Shown: one piece after another, positions 44,404 to 56,033 of the stretch
Numbering within the stretch: position 1 is the stretch's first letter
Layout: each line of letters starts with the position of its first letter
NCBI GenBank assembly: GCA_038363925.1
Contig: JAQQWL010000003.1
Location: 2,418,001-2,482,000, forward strand
Length of the DNA stretch: 64,000 nt
Direction: 5' to 3'
From: Apiospora phragmitis
Lineage: Eukaryota; Ascomycota; Sordariomycetes; Amphisphaeriales; Apiosporaceae
Translations under genes and position numbers: made by a program
The notes under the pieces: generated by a model
Databases searched by the model: none
What the model was told of the DNA's origin: nothing
Seen by the model: the letters and a program-made list of their open reading frames with translations, nothing else

Positions 44404-45000
44404 TATATTTTCTTATTTATTATATAAGCTTTAACTTTTTAATATCGGTCGTTTTCGTATATTAAAAAAAGTTATACGAGAAAGAAATCGAGGGTTTTAT
44501 GCGGGCGTATCTCACCTATATTTTAAAGGAGGACTTCTTACCAGCGTTTTTAGAAGCGTTCCAAGCGATTTTCACCGTTTTAATTATTTAGGGAGGTTTC
44601 CGAGGGGTAGGACGTATACCGTACGATCCGGAACATATTATTTCACAATTAAATATAAAAATATATACGCCGACGCCTCCGGTAACCTCTTTTAGTTTAC
44701 TTATATATTAAGAATTAAAGATTTTAAATAACTTAATTAAAACTTAGTTTTAAACCGAATACGTAAGAAATCGAATCGCGCGGTATTAAAATAACTCCTC
44801 GATATTAATTTTTATTAAATTTAATTAATTTACGAAAAATATAACGTAAATTATACACCTGCTCGCTTTTTTCAAAGGTGAAGTAACCGCATTACGAGAG
44901 GTAAATAAGATACTTAGCCGGCGCCGCCGTACGAAAAAAAACGGCTATAAAATAAAAGATTATTTCGTATATAAATTAAAAAATTTTTATATTTTTAAAA

Positions 45001-45399
45001 AGACGTTAATAAATAGTTATAAAACGATATAAATATATTTAATAATAAGGATTTCGATTAAGTTTAATATATTAAATACGTTATAGCGGAATTAATTTAT
45101 ACTTTATTATACGAAGTTTTAAAAAATAATTAATTCGCTTATATAATTATTTCGCTTATAAACTACATTACGTTATATATATATTAATACTAATAAAATT
45201 TAAATATATAATTAAAATTAAATATAACGTAAATAATCGTGACTTTAAATTCTTAAAAATATATAATAAGTTTTAAAAGTAAGGCGATATAATAAGTATA
45301 TAATATCTCTTTAAGATAAGGGTAATAAGGGTAATCTATTAGGGCAATACTTCGCCGGTCCGTCTTATAAGACAAAACCTTAGAAACATGTTAATTAGG
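45001..45399. repeat. End of the AT-rich island
   Basis: AT-rich, CpA-poor, no reading frame. Composition becomes normal at about 45370-45400. Confidence 0.6.
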
Positions 45400-45914
45400 G
45401 AGCTACAGCGTGGGATGCAGCGTAGTGCTTTTGTATACAGTGCTTATGTTAGCTGCTTAAACGTAGACTTGAGCTAAACTCAACCACAATCATTATCTCT
45501 TATCTTGACTTCTCCGGATACTGTGACTGGGATGGAGATGTGTAAAACGGAAGGATGTAAAGATCTATCTTGAAATCGAGTGGCATAGATATACCATCAA
45601 GTGCCTAGTAAGGAAGGGAGCACTCATGGCTCCCAGGACAATCGACAATTAGAGGGTCAGGCTTGTCCAGTTGGGCCCCTGCACTGAGCCCCTGAGGTAC
45701 ATAAGGGCATGTATCTCTCCCTATAGGGGCACTCAGTGCTTACAGGACCTCAGAGGCCTGATGATCGTTGCTGTTTCTGGTGGTTTGAAGTTGTCGGCCC
45801 AACAGTCCAAAGTCCAACAACCCCTCCTTCTCCACACGTCACCTTCCAACACATCGACCAGGTTGTCGCAACCCCCAAAAGCAAAGAACACTCCAGCCCA
45901 ATATTTGTCAAGTC
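45400..45914. other. Border of island 2, presumed promoter
   Basis: Normal composition. A near-direct repeat, TAGGGGCACTCAGTGCTTAC and GGGAGCACTCATGGCTCCC-like text, lies at 45610-45740. No gene recognised before the ATG at 45915. Confidence 0.45.
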
Positions 45915-46708
45915 ATGGCCACAAATCCAGTCTGCGAAGAAGGCAAGGCACTTTGGAAGATCCCATCAACTGATGAGCTTTGTTCTACTTACTACAAAGT
46001 TGTTGGCGATCTCTCCTCCGGTAAAACCCCAGTAGTTATATTGCACGGGGGACCTGGCGCTGGTCACGAGTATCTTCTGACCTTCTCGGACCTCTGGCCC
46101 AAGTATGGCCTTCCCGTCATCTTCTACGACCAGATAGGCTGTGCCTCTTCGACTCATATCCGCCAAAAGGCCGGCGACGAAGCGTTTTGGCAAGAGCAGT
46201 TGTTTCAGGACGAGCTGGACCATCTGATCGATCACCTCGGTCTTCGCATCGGTCCTGGCTTCAAGGTCGGAAATGAGTACCTCTCAAGGACACACGTGTG
46301 CCGCACGGAGCCTCTGCCAGCGGAGCTACTCCAGGCATTCCAAAACATCAAAGACGATAGCACCGTCTACTCTACTATGTAAGTATGCACTTTTACTTTC
46401 TCGTTGCACTCGGTGCTGGCTGCCTTCTAATTCATCGCAGGATGGGGCCAACTTATCTTTTACGAGGAGGGTCGCTAAAGAGCTGGACCGTTGTGTCGCG
46501 CCTGTCCAACATCACGGCACCGACCCTTGTTGTCAACGGCGAATATGACACGTCGCATGATGTTGCCCAAGCTCCCCTCTTCGAGCTTATTCCTCGTGTT
46601 CGCTGGGTGCAGATCTCAGGGGGCGGCCACATGTGTCACGTTGAGGGCGAGGGACGCCGCGACAGAGTTTTAAAAGTAGTGGGGGATTTTCTGACTGGAG
46701 GGAGTTGA
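45915..46708 (+). pseudogene. Proline-iminopeptidase-like hydrolase lacking the nucleophile region
   Basis: Family S33 alpha/beta hydrolase. Exon 1 (45915-46378) has the oxyanion motif HGGPGAGHEYL, IFYDQIGCASSTH and DELDHLIDHLGLR. Exon 2 (46441-46708, after a 62-base intron) has LKSWTVVSRL, PTLVVNGEYDTSHD (catalytic Asp region) and GGGHMCHVEG (catalytic His). The block that should follow HLGLRIGPGFK, containing GQSWGG with the nucleophilic Ser plus roughly 60-70 more residues of the cap, is absent. The text runs straight into NEYLSRTHVCRTEPLPAELL. Exons join in frame and encode 243 residues, short of the usual 300 or so. The deletion is clean and in frame, so the protein might be made, but not as a peptidase. 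It lies right beside the RIP island. Confidence 0.7.
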
Positions 46709-47504
46709 TTCAATTGTCTGCCACGACAATGTTGCCCGTGCCGTCAATAAGGCGAGAAAGTAAGGAAGCTAAGTCCTATATTAAAGTAGGCGGGGAGTGT
46801 ATTGTGACAGAAACGTAGTACACGGTATGACTTCCGGACTCCGGATGGGCGTGGCAATGAACAGGATACCCATCCCGATCAGCGTGCTTCTTGCTCCGCA
46901 ACATTCCTTGGACCAAGTGGCGAACCCAACTCGCAAGTACATGTGAGGTGCAACAGCCTTTTCTCGACTACAAGAGAAAGCGAGAAGGCGGTGTTCTGGA
47001 GGCCAAATTTGGCAAGCGCGAGTTGCCGTATTTTAATGACATAAGGCCGAGCTGGCGGTCATGGTGGTAGTTCCTCTCAGCTACCAGGTATAAGGGTGAA
47101 TTTGAAGCGGTTCTTATATTTAACCCCTGCTTTTAGGATATATATATATATATATATAAAAGAAATAGGTCTAAAATCATTGTATATATCACAAATAAAC
47201 TAAAGCACGTATTAATATTAGCACTTCCCACGACGCGATTGGCAAAAGAAGAACAAGGAACACGGCATATTTGATGATCATACTTGGTGATCCATTTTCT
47301 GAATGCTAACTACACCACTTCAGCCATCCACGGACACATACTACTAAAGTTCGAAATAGAAAGAAACGAAATAACAACCGCTCGAAATCGCGGACAACAA
47401 CGGCACTGGGAAGATTGTTCACAAGACTATCCTCCCCTCCACCCATCATAAGACTGCTCAGCCAAAACCACCCCCTCTCCTCAACACTTGCCTGGCTATA
47501 GGGC
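46709..47504. other. Intergenic with an AT microsatellite
   Basis: Convergent 3' ends. A (TA)n run of about ten units is at 47139-47158. No gene recognised. Confidence 0.55.
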
Positions 47505-48613
47505 TTAGGCGGACTGGACGAAAACAGCGGTACCGTCGGCGTTGCCATCGGGGAGGTAGGCAGGGATGCAGTTCTCGCCCTCGTTGCCAACCATGTCCCC
47601 AAAGCCCTCGTCGTCGCAGTTGCCGGTGAACTTGCCCGTGTCGCAGTAGAAGTAGCCGAACCACTCGATGTGGCCGGTGGTGCCCTGGGGCTGGGTGACT
47701 TTGTAGGAGACGGTGCTCTCCTGGTTCTCGCTCCAAGAGTATCTGATGATGAGTAATAATCTGTTAGTTTCACCTTTCTTTCCTTCTCGATTGCCGTAAT
47801 TTTTCCAACGGTCATGCAGAATACAGTGAGAGTGGACAATATGGGGTTGACTTACTCATAGCTTAGCTCCATCGAGGCGGAGACGATCTCGAAAAAGGAC
47901 GCGCCGATTGACGTGGTGACGCTGAAGGTGCTCGTGGCCTCAAACCCAACCGACGTCTCGGCCCCGAGCTCGCAGCCGGAGTCCAGCTGGCAGAGCTGGT
48001 CGCCCGTGAGCTTGACGGGGGTGGAGGATCGCGTCTTCTTCTTGCCGGTGCCCTCCCACTTGCAGGTGTCGTCCCGCTTCTTCTGGAGGCCGAGGTCGCG
48101 CGCATGCTGACGGCGCGCCGCGACGGACGACGCGCCGCTGCCGCCGCCGGTGGTGGTCAGGGCGGAGGCGGTGGCCTTGCGGGCCCAGCTGTCGCACTCA
48201 TCGTTGCAGCAGTAGGCGGTGCCCCAGACCTCGTCGAACCAGACCTCGACGCAGTTGTGGTCCTTGGCGCCGTCGATAAAAACATAGGGGACGCCGCAGG
48301 TGTCGGGCTGGACCTCGGCCTGGTCGAGGATGCGGATCTGGCACTCAGGCGCGAGGCCCTGGCCGTCGACGTAGCCCTTGTACTGGCCCGACTCGTCGTT
48401 GCGCTCCCAGTCGTCCGAGGGGATGATGGTGCCCTGCTGGCACGTGTCGGCCGAGGAGTCGAAGGTGTGCACGTCGAGGTACGAGTTCTCGTCGCCGTCG
48501 ACCTTGCTGCAGCCGGCGTCGCGGTAGACGGTGAAGATGTAGTCGCCGTTGGCCAGGACGTAGGGAACCAGGGCGGAGAGCCCGAGGAGGGAGACGGCTA
48601 GCTTGGAAGACAT
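47505..48613 (-). CDS. Secreted Cys-containing protein, unknown function
   Basis: Predicted 331 residues from two exons (48613-47856 and 47742-47505), no frameshift. The signal peptide is clear (MSSKLAVSLLGLSALVPYVLANG). The first half has about ten Cys (DAGCSKVDG, DTCQQG, PECQIR, DTCGVP, HNCVEVW, AYCCNDEC), probably disulphide-bonded. A basic stretch with a KKR site (LGLQKKRDDTCKW) could be a Kex2-type cleavage point. The second half is rich in Ser/Thr-alternating strands (GFEATSTFSVTTSIGASF, SMELSYEYSWSENQESTVSY) and ends with a paired-Cys unit (FYCDTGKFTGNC). I do not recognise the family; the strand pattern resembles aerolysin-type beta proteins only in a general way. A TATA-like site lies 138 bases upstream. 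Confidence 0.8.
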
Positions 48614-50366
48614 TTTTGCTACTACTTGACTGAGAGAGTGAAGACTGTGAAGCGAGTGAAGAAGGTATGCTTGGGGAGTGAAGGTTGCTGGTGACTGTTT
48701 GGTGCGTGCTGTGAAGTCAAAAGTTTGATGATTCTACGGATTTCTTCCCCTTTTATAGATCCGACAATGACTTGATGTCCCTCGCTTCTCCAAGCGGCAG
48801 GTATCCCAGACGACGCAACAAAGACTGTCGAATACCAGATCGTCGATCAACGTGCTGCGATCGACGATGCTATTGATGATCACCGAACCGAGGCCTCTTC
48901 TTCCGCGAGACTTCTGTGGCATTCGTAAAGATCCTTCGACTATAGGTCTCCTAATGAGAATGCAACCCCGGTGTAACCATACATCATTGTCTCTGGTATA
49001 CCCCATCAAATCCAACTGAAAGTGTTTCTCCACAGATTTAAGCAGCACCTGTAGGCGGTGGTCTGATCAGTTACACATAAGTCAAGAGATTGGTCCGTGG
49101 ATACCCCGATTCGACACCGAGTGAGCTCACCTCGGGTCATACTGCATAGGGCACGTAGCCCCTTTTCCCATCTAGCAGCTGGAAGTGATGATGGTACTGT
49201 CCATTCGAGCTATACGGATTCTGCATTCATGCGTAGCTTGCTGACATAGCTTCCACAATATAGAGTGGCTCCCAGGTGGCAGGTGGAGCCAAGGCAGCCG
49301 CCAAGAAATTACCTATTAATAGTTTCTCAGTTGTTACCCGATCTGTAAAACTTCGCATGACCTTATGAGACCATCATTTGCCTGACAAATGTCTCTGAAT
49401 CATCGCCAAGTAAGTCTTGTTCGACGCAGTCTTCTACAGATCTTATATCTCTTGGTTGTAGGTACTGCCTATAGTCATCCTTTCATGGGCTGCAGTCCCG
49501 CTTCCAAGCACTAGGTGACAAAGTCTTCATCATTCAAAGTGTCTAGTTTAAATTTTCAAAACCCACTTAGCCTATGCAGCACACTGAATGACATCATGGT
49601 CGCAAACGAGAAACGGCACCATGAGCCGAAAAGCAGGTGCTCAAATCTCCCCACACGGAAGTAGGAGGCGGGCAGGATCCGCCAGGGGGTGGGGGGGTAA
49701 ATAGAAAACCATGCAGCATTATCGATTCCCTCGAACCAAAATGCCATCCGAGGCAGCATATTCCCATGTAACAGCTCTATCTGTCAGGCTGCCAAGGCGG
49801 CCGAGTTTCCGCATCGAGCCTAGTACGCCACCCGGCGCAATGTCCGGATCGCTATGCGGATCCGGTCGCGTCAGCACCGGCCGCACTGCTACACGGGCGC
49901 CAAGAGCCTATGGTTACATAGGTAGACAGGTTGCAGTAGGCAACAGGTACCTCTCAGGCAAAGATTAGAACTTCGTTTACAGGCGTGCCAAGCAATGCCA
50001 TATCATGTACCCCAGCTGGACCGTCGCGATCTCGTGGTTAGCCACGCTGGGCTGAGGTGAGCTGAGGCCGGTTTGACCCTTGAATATCGCTGCGTAGCCT
50101 AACCTCACCTCCACTCCAGCAGTTACACAATGCTGTGATGTCCGTGTAATCCTTTACGGTGAGGTTTTAGGGCGAGCAAGGGGCTCACTGTGCGACCATT
50201 GCAGAAGTTGAGCAGCGTGATACTTTGTTCGGGAGTTTTGAGCTCCACGTGTATGTGATTATATATGGTACTAGTAACACTAAACACTTGACTAGACGAT
50301 ACACAAGTACAACACACTCAAGTAGCCAATGCAACGTTACAAACTTCTATTTGCTTTTAATTTCTG
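48614..50366. other. Large intergenic stretch, nothing recognised
   Basis: Promoter of the secreted-protein gene at its left edge, then over 1.5 kb without a gene-like frame. There is a G run near 49688-49697. GGTGAGGTTTTAGGG and related short words occur, but no structured repeat. Confidence 0.5.
48751..48757 (-). promoter_or_regulatory. TATA box of the secreted-protein gene
   Basis: TATAAAA on the minus strand, 138 bases upstream of the ATG at 48613. It is followed by a purine/pyrimidine-biased leader of the kind common in highly expressed fungal genes. Confidence 0.5.
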
Positions 50367-51290
50367 CTACTGCCTGGTATATTCCTCTGCCTGGCCACTC
50401 AGGCTGGGCAGTGCCAGAGCAAACAGTTCATGCGAGGCGGTGACCCCGAGGAACATCCCAATGGCCAGGAGGTCGGATACGTAGTAAGTCGGCCAGAGAA
50501 CAGTCCACGTCTCCGAGTCATGGACGAACATCCGATGCGTAAGGAACCACGTGTAGTAACCGAGTGCTAGAAGGCCAAGGTAGTTTTTGGTGAAGGGGTA
50601 GGCCAAGAGGGCCGGGACGAACGGAAGCAAAAGCAAAACCATGGCAGCGAACCAATCAAACCTGTGCCACCATTGCTCACTTCTGTGGAATGGGGTATCA
50701 TAGGGGCTCAGGTTCTTGAACAAGCAGACGAGAAGGTAAAGCCAGTTGCTCATGTGTCGTATTAGCTCTCGGACGACGGCGGATGACGGCTCTGAAACCT
50801 CAGAGACAGGTAAGGGTTTTGCAGCAGACACCGGACCAGCAGCTCGAAGGACGTGATGGGCATCCATTTGGAACCACCTGTATCTCGTCATGAGTCCGTA
50901 GTAACCATGCACGAGAGCGGCGTTCGCGTCTTTGTCCCAAGTATCTGTGGTCGCGAACCTTGCGTACATGACCCTTACTTTTTTCTCGAGGTCTGAGATA
51001 TCCTGAACCAGCACCCCATGTTCCTTCCGGACCTCTTCGAAACTTTCCCAGTGTTCTCAGTACTGTCCAAAGATTCCCCTTTGGCCTCGGCGGCCTTCAT
51101 CCACCAGGCTGGATAGGTCCGACTCCTTCGGGCGAGTCCGGAGGCGAAACTAGGGCTCCCAGCGCGTAGCTCGTCTACCTTGAACTGATAATCCGCAAGG
51201 CTCTTGAGGCAATACTTGCAATGCTTCTCCACCTTCTTATACCATTCCGCCCTTTCATTGCGTAAGGAATGCCTTATCTGGGCTCATTGG
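50367..51290 (-). CDS. Hypothetical membrane protein with N-terminal charged helix
   Basis: Family not recognised. Two frames need one added base near 51050-51056 to join GESLDSTE to HWESFEEVRKEHGVLVQD. The N-terminal part (AEWYKKVEKHCKYCLKSLADYQ) is Lys-rich. The second part has an amphipathic DISDLEKKVRVMYARF helix, then hydrophobic segments (FDWFAAMVLLLLPFVPALLAY, YLGLLALGYYTWFLTHRM, YYVSDLLAIGMFLGVTASH) and a stop at 50367. I found no convincing start codon; the 5' end near 51290 is an estimate, and an upstream exon is likely. Confidence 0.5.
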
Positions 51291-52422
51291 AAATGTTTGG
51301 CCGGTCGCCTGGCGGTGGATACCTGATCTGTATCATTGCGTGAGTTCAACTCTGTGAGTATCTCACGGGGTGCAAATTACTCACACACGATCTCATCACT
51401 CCTAGGGTTGTTGGCAGATTAAAAATAATATGTCCTGACCGCCAGCCTCTTATAGCCAGGGTCTATCTCATCGCTGATAGTACCTGGAATTGACTTGAAT
51501 ATTCAGTAGTTGTCCTTTGCCGTCTTACGAGACGGCGGGATTTCATTCATGTGGATGCCGATCTAGCTATTTCGACTGCGATAGATAGAGAAGCATCGAA
51601 GTCCGTGGCCCCCAATCATCACAATCACCATCAAACTGACAAAGAATTGTAACCACACCCTGACCATGCCGCAATTGCGTTTATTGCCAAAGGGTATGGA
51701 TCACAAAGACGCACTCGAATTCCGGTACCCGCAAGAGGAACAAAGACTCACCTAGTTTTCCGTCGCAAACGAACTACAAGGTAACGAGTACCTAATGAGA
51801 GCAATCCATCAACGGTCAACCCGGCGACTCTGTATTGCAACATATTGCATATGCCGGAAGCTTCGGCCCATGGTTGTCACCGATCATATTGGCCTGATAC
51901 ATATGTCAGGTGCCGAGTCTGCGCGCTGGGAGCAGCATCGTGGTCATCATGATGCTCGACCTGGTCTTCCTTCAGGCCTTGCGACAGGAGTGAAAGCTAT
52001 TTGCCGTGGCTCTGGCATAAGTAGCGGATGCCCTAATCCGACTGATGCTGGGGGGCTTAGCCATGCAGGCTTGGAGCCCCAGGCTCAGCAGAATAGAACC
52101 AGGGACATGTGCTGATACAGCCCTGGGGCTAACTTGCATGAAAATCATCATGTGCGGCGGTGCGACGTTGAAAAGGAGGCGATCGAAAATAATGGTGGTG
52201 GGTATTAAAGTTACAGCTTTGGATGGGAGGATCTTTAAAACATCCTCGTAACCAGGGAGCACAAAACTTTACTCTTTCCCATTTTTATGTCTTCATATAT
52301 ATGTATTGCGTTCATTTTCTCCTTCCTTCTTCTTCATTAGATGCCTATCTAAAATACATCCTCGAATCGCTTCAGGTGCGGCTAACTCTACCTTTTTATC
52401 GATACGAAACAGAAATTTAATC
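51291..52422. other. Intergenic, nothing recognised
   Basis: Frames of 60-106 codons on both strands around 51800-52260 are unconvincing. The last 150 bases before 52423 are T/C-rich, as in fungal promoters. Confidence 0.45.
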
Positions 52423-53187
52423 ATGGCACTACATGTACCGAATCTTCCCCAGAGTTGAGAGGCATGATATGGAAAACAGCCCTGGAAGCCGAGGCGAGCG
52501 CCCGCATTGTGCCTTTGTTCCGGGTTCGACGTACCATACCACAGAAGCGGCTGGCGAGCCCACTACTATCGACCTGCCGCGAGTCACGATGGTACGCGCT
52601 TCGGTTTTACTCGATCAAGCTCACCGTCTACAGGATCCCCAAGGAACTCCGCGTTAGCCCGGCCTTGTACCTCCGCCTCTACCTCTACCGACTGTGTTGG
52701 CAGCCGGCTCTCTCGGGGTACGAGTATACCTCAGTCCACTCTACGATACCCTCCTCCAGAACATCGACTTCACCGAGTTCTTCCTGCACCAAGCCCCCGT
52801 GTATTCAGGCCCTGGGCAACGAACCACGACCTACGTCTCTGCCCCAATGGACGTCCCAGACTGCAGACTGGTCCGGAACGTCGTGTCGGCCAGCTGTGGC
52901 TTTCGCATGAAACAAACTGTCCCCAGCATGATAGATGGCATGGACGTTATGGCGTACGATATCTATTCTTCTATAGAGCTCTGGGGGACAAGTATATTAC
53001 GCGTCACCAAGGGCTGGAAGAGGCGGAAGATGTGAGTGTCCCACGGCTGAGACTCAGAGGATTTTTTTTCGGATACATGGGACCCAAAGATGGCATCGAG
53101 AAGCTCGAAATCAAACAAGAGAAAGAAGGGTTGGTAAATTGGCGTCGGCAAGAAATCGTCGTCTTTGACGCTACCCCGACGGCCTAG
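52423..53187 (+). pseudogene. 2EXR-domain-like protein, frames broken
   Basis: ATG at 52423 opens NLP; one missing C in the CCCC run (about 52445-52452) separates it from ELRGMIWKTAL. Together these make the LPxELRxxIW start of the fungal 2EXR-type family. RIVPLFRVRR and LLSTCRESRWYALRFYS follow, matching the family CRESRxVAL block. The next conserved piece, VYLSPLYDTLLQNIDFTEFF, lies in another frame (about 52720-52790), and the last part (RGFFFGYMGPKDG) is in a third. At least three frame changes without evident introns leave it either broken or badly sequenced. Function of the family is unknown. Confidence 0.5.
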
Positions 53188-54174
53188 ACCTCGCAGTCGG
53201 GATAGCGCCAGGTAGCATTAAAGACATTGAAGAAGCTTTGAAATATCATTCATTCAACCCATGACGTGTGATAAGTTGTGCATTCGTCTATTTCTCTGAT
53301 CCCATAGTAATAGCAGGGCCCAAAGTAACCAAAATAGCCATTTCTCATACGTTCCTGGTTTCTGCTAATGCACCTTACTTGCAGCAGGGCTTTGCCGTGA
53401 ATTGACCGGACTTTGGGAGGGGGCACCTGGGGATCGTGCCGGTAATCTGCCTGCCTACTGGACCCTCGCTGTCAGAGGCTACAGTATAGGATCGGTAGCA
53501 CCCTTGATAGATCCTAGCCATATGGCCATGGTTCAGTAATTCTGTGCTTCTTGTTAGGTTAGGGACTTGGCAATTGATCTTGGTCCAGAACTACCTGGCA
53601 GGGGCAGGGGAGCTTGGCACGGTGCAGCAGTGTGGGGGTAGGGCTGCTCCTCCACTAGCTGCTGAGTACTTGTACGCCCAAGGAGGAAATCGTCCACTGA
53701 CCCGGTTGACATGGGACGGACATTAACAACAGTGAACCTTGCATTGAGCAAATCAGTACATGCATGGAGTATCGGTCATAATTACAATGAGTCTTATTCA
53801 TTGCACTCCAATTCAAGCTGTCAGGCAACAGGGTGGTAATATCGATAGCGGGCGGTACCCCGTAATTAGTCGTGGATCATATTAGCCCGTCCCTTTAGAT
53901 GGATGGGGCGGCACAGTGATGAACCAAGCGACCGTGCATTCTGGTCGCCCAACCAACCACTAGTTGCAGCGGATGAAAGTGCACCCGCATTGTGTAAACT
54001 CCGAGTCCGAGCCCGCGACCAATGCATTTGTCGGTTATTATTTTCGCATTCTTTCAATTGCGGGGTGGCATGGATGAGACATTCCACATCGACAGACCGT
54101 TCAAGCCGCGTTTTCGGTGGGCCTGAAGAGATATAGATGACAGGTATGTACGGTCTTCACTTGCTGTAAGCGGC
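53188..54174. other. Intergenic, nothing recognised
   Basis: No gene-like frame; small inverted words (ACCCGGTT/AACCGGGT-like) near 53700 only. Confidence 0.45.
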
Positions 54175-55080
54175 ATGCCGGCCACCACTCGCATAGCCGT
54201 GTTGTGCAGCAAGGGCGTCTCGAACCATTGTAGTCATGCTGACCTGATCATGGTCACAAGTAGCGTCCCCGACCGCAATGAAAGTGTCCAAGCGATTGAG
54301 TATCGCAAAGTATTGGTTGGCAAATGGGCTGGCTGTGCCATTGCAACTTGGCGGACTTGTCACAAGAAACCGAGGCGAGACGGGAAGCCAGTCGAAGGTG
54401 AACAGTGTACGTGTGCACTGGAGCAACTCAGCTCCTTATGTGAAAGCAACATCAGTGTCAAGATGATTGGTGCTGTTGGTGACGACCTGTGCGGACGAAA
54501 GCTAATCACTCAATTGAAGGAATATGGTGTTGATACTTATGATGTTTATGGTGTTGTGACAGTGCCTGACGCACGATCGAGCATCTGCTTCGCCTTACTT
54601 GAGCACCCTACAGACAACGATCAGCGCTTCCTCGGGCAGGGCGCAACGCCCAGCGGAACACAAGAGCATGTCCTCTGAACACTTCGCTGGTGGGATATGG
54701 CCGGGTTTGGTCGACACTATGTGGAAACCTGCCACGAGGTGGTTGAGGCCATGATCGAAAGCGTCGGCAAAGCTGGCGTCGAGTTCTGTCCCAACACAGC
54801 ACCCACAACTTTCCTATCAGCGAGATTTCCTATACACACCTTACTCAATCTGCTAGCGAATGAAACAGAAGCCGCCGCCGTTATGCCTAGTTGCCGCGGC
54901 AGAGATGGAGCCAAACGAAGCGTCGTGGCCGGTCATTGCTCAGGGGTTCTTCGACCGCGACGTCGGAGATGTCGTCATCACGCTGGGTGCTCATGGTGCA
55001 TTCTGCATCAATGCAGAATGGAGCAGCCATTATTGCGTTTGACGTCAAGGTCGGAGATACCACTGATGCAGGGTATGTCT
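54175..55080 (+). pseudogene. Ribokinase (PfkB family) relic
   Basis: Fragments in several frames match fungal ribokinase. The N-terminal ADLIMVTSSVPDRNESVQA is followed by LVGKWAGCAIATWRTCHKK, where working enzymes carry GGKGAN (the ribose-contact loop), so this motif is itself damaged. KMIGAVGDDLCGRKLITQL and YGVDTYDVYGV are well kept. Further on LLANETEAAAV (the NETEAA block), then DVVITLGAHGAFCIN, and finally VKVGDTTDAG, in which the catalytic GAGD of the PfkB signature is not seen. Stops at 54676-54678 and several frame changes separate the pieces. Unlike most genes here, key residues are changed as well as frames, so I call it a true relic. Confidence 0.62.
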
Positions 55081-56033
55081 GTCCCTCCCTCTCTTGTCGA
55101 TGGGGACCCACGAGATAGGGCAGGCGAGATCGATGGTTTCAAGGAACCCACAAGGTTGCCCGATCGTGTGCCGTCTAGGTTGTAAACCAGACTTCTGGTT
55201 ACTGTAGTATCGGATCCACTAGAGGTAACTGGGTGCAAGGCGACATGTGAGAAGGGCTCAATTACGCCACACGCGTAGAAAGAGACAGAACGGTAATTTG
55301 GCAGCCAGCGGATTCCGTTATAAAGAGGGACAGAGAGCTGGGAGAAAACGGGGACCCATGTAGCGGGGTCGTATCCGAGCCAATCATTCATTGATGGGAA
55401 GTAAGCAGCACCCCCCTTGTTAAGTTACAAGTTCAGCTCGGGTCGGGAAGTGGAGGGACCAGCAGAAATACGGCACAACCGAGAGTATCAAGACAACCGA
55501 GAGTATCGAACTTGGTCTGTTGAGGTCGTTCTTCCAATACTACCTCGCGCTTGAGACTTGCAGTATCATCTCCAAGTCCACTGGTAGACTGGGGGAACTG
55601 ATCTCGGTAAAAAGCTGCTTGGGTAGCAGTGCACCCTAGCAACCCCCAGTTCCATGCATATGCGCTATTGCGGCAAAAACTGCTTATTTGCTGTTGGCTG
55701 CAATTTGCAAATGGTGGGACTGCCCACTCACACTCTCGCCATGATGCATGCAATGCGATGCACCGAGTACGGGACACCAATTCTGCCGTCCCGCGCGCGA
55801 GAAGTTCGTTGCGGGGAGAGGAGAAAGCATTGCATCGGCCAGATGGTTATTGCTGTCGGTTCTTATCTTCTTACCCTCTCAAGCAAATGCCTGGTCTCGT
55901 TCCTGATAAAGATGATCGGCCTGCCCTGCACCCAACTCAGAACAAACGATAGGTAGACTTCTTGGCTTCCGCTGCTCCGTCTAGGCAATCTCGAAAGTCG
56001 TGGCGCACACCGGATGAATTCACATTGGTCGAT
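55081..56033. other. Intergenic, nothing recognised
   Basis: Contains the direct repeat ACAACCGAGAGTATC at about 55477 and 55492 (15-base unit, twice). No gene recognised. Confidence 0.45.

Larger units (their letters stand above)
41811..45000 (+). mobile_element. RIP-degraded Fot1-like transposon, split by two later insertions
   Basis: Three segments form one transposase. 41811-42070 has IYNFEETGFFINQIS, the DETGF block. 44030-44190 has FNKYIKSRIKNIYRLLVFNGY (LLxxDGH region). 44404-45000 has SYLLYKL, MRAYLTYILKEDFLPAFLEAF, GFRGVGRIPYDPEH, TPTPP and LSRRRRTKKNGY, the usual C-terminus of Fot1-like proteins. The first gap is filled by a complete pogo element (42074-44007), the second by an LTR-like repeat (44191-44403). 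The N-terminus is missing: the repeat at 41599-41805 abuts it. Confidence 0.78.
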
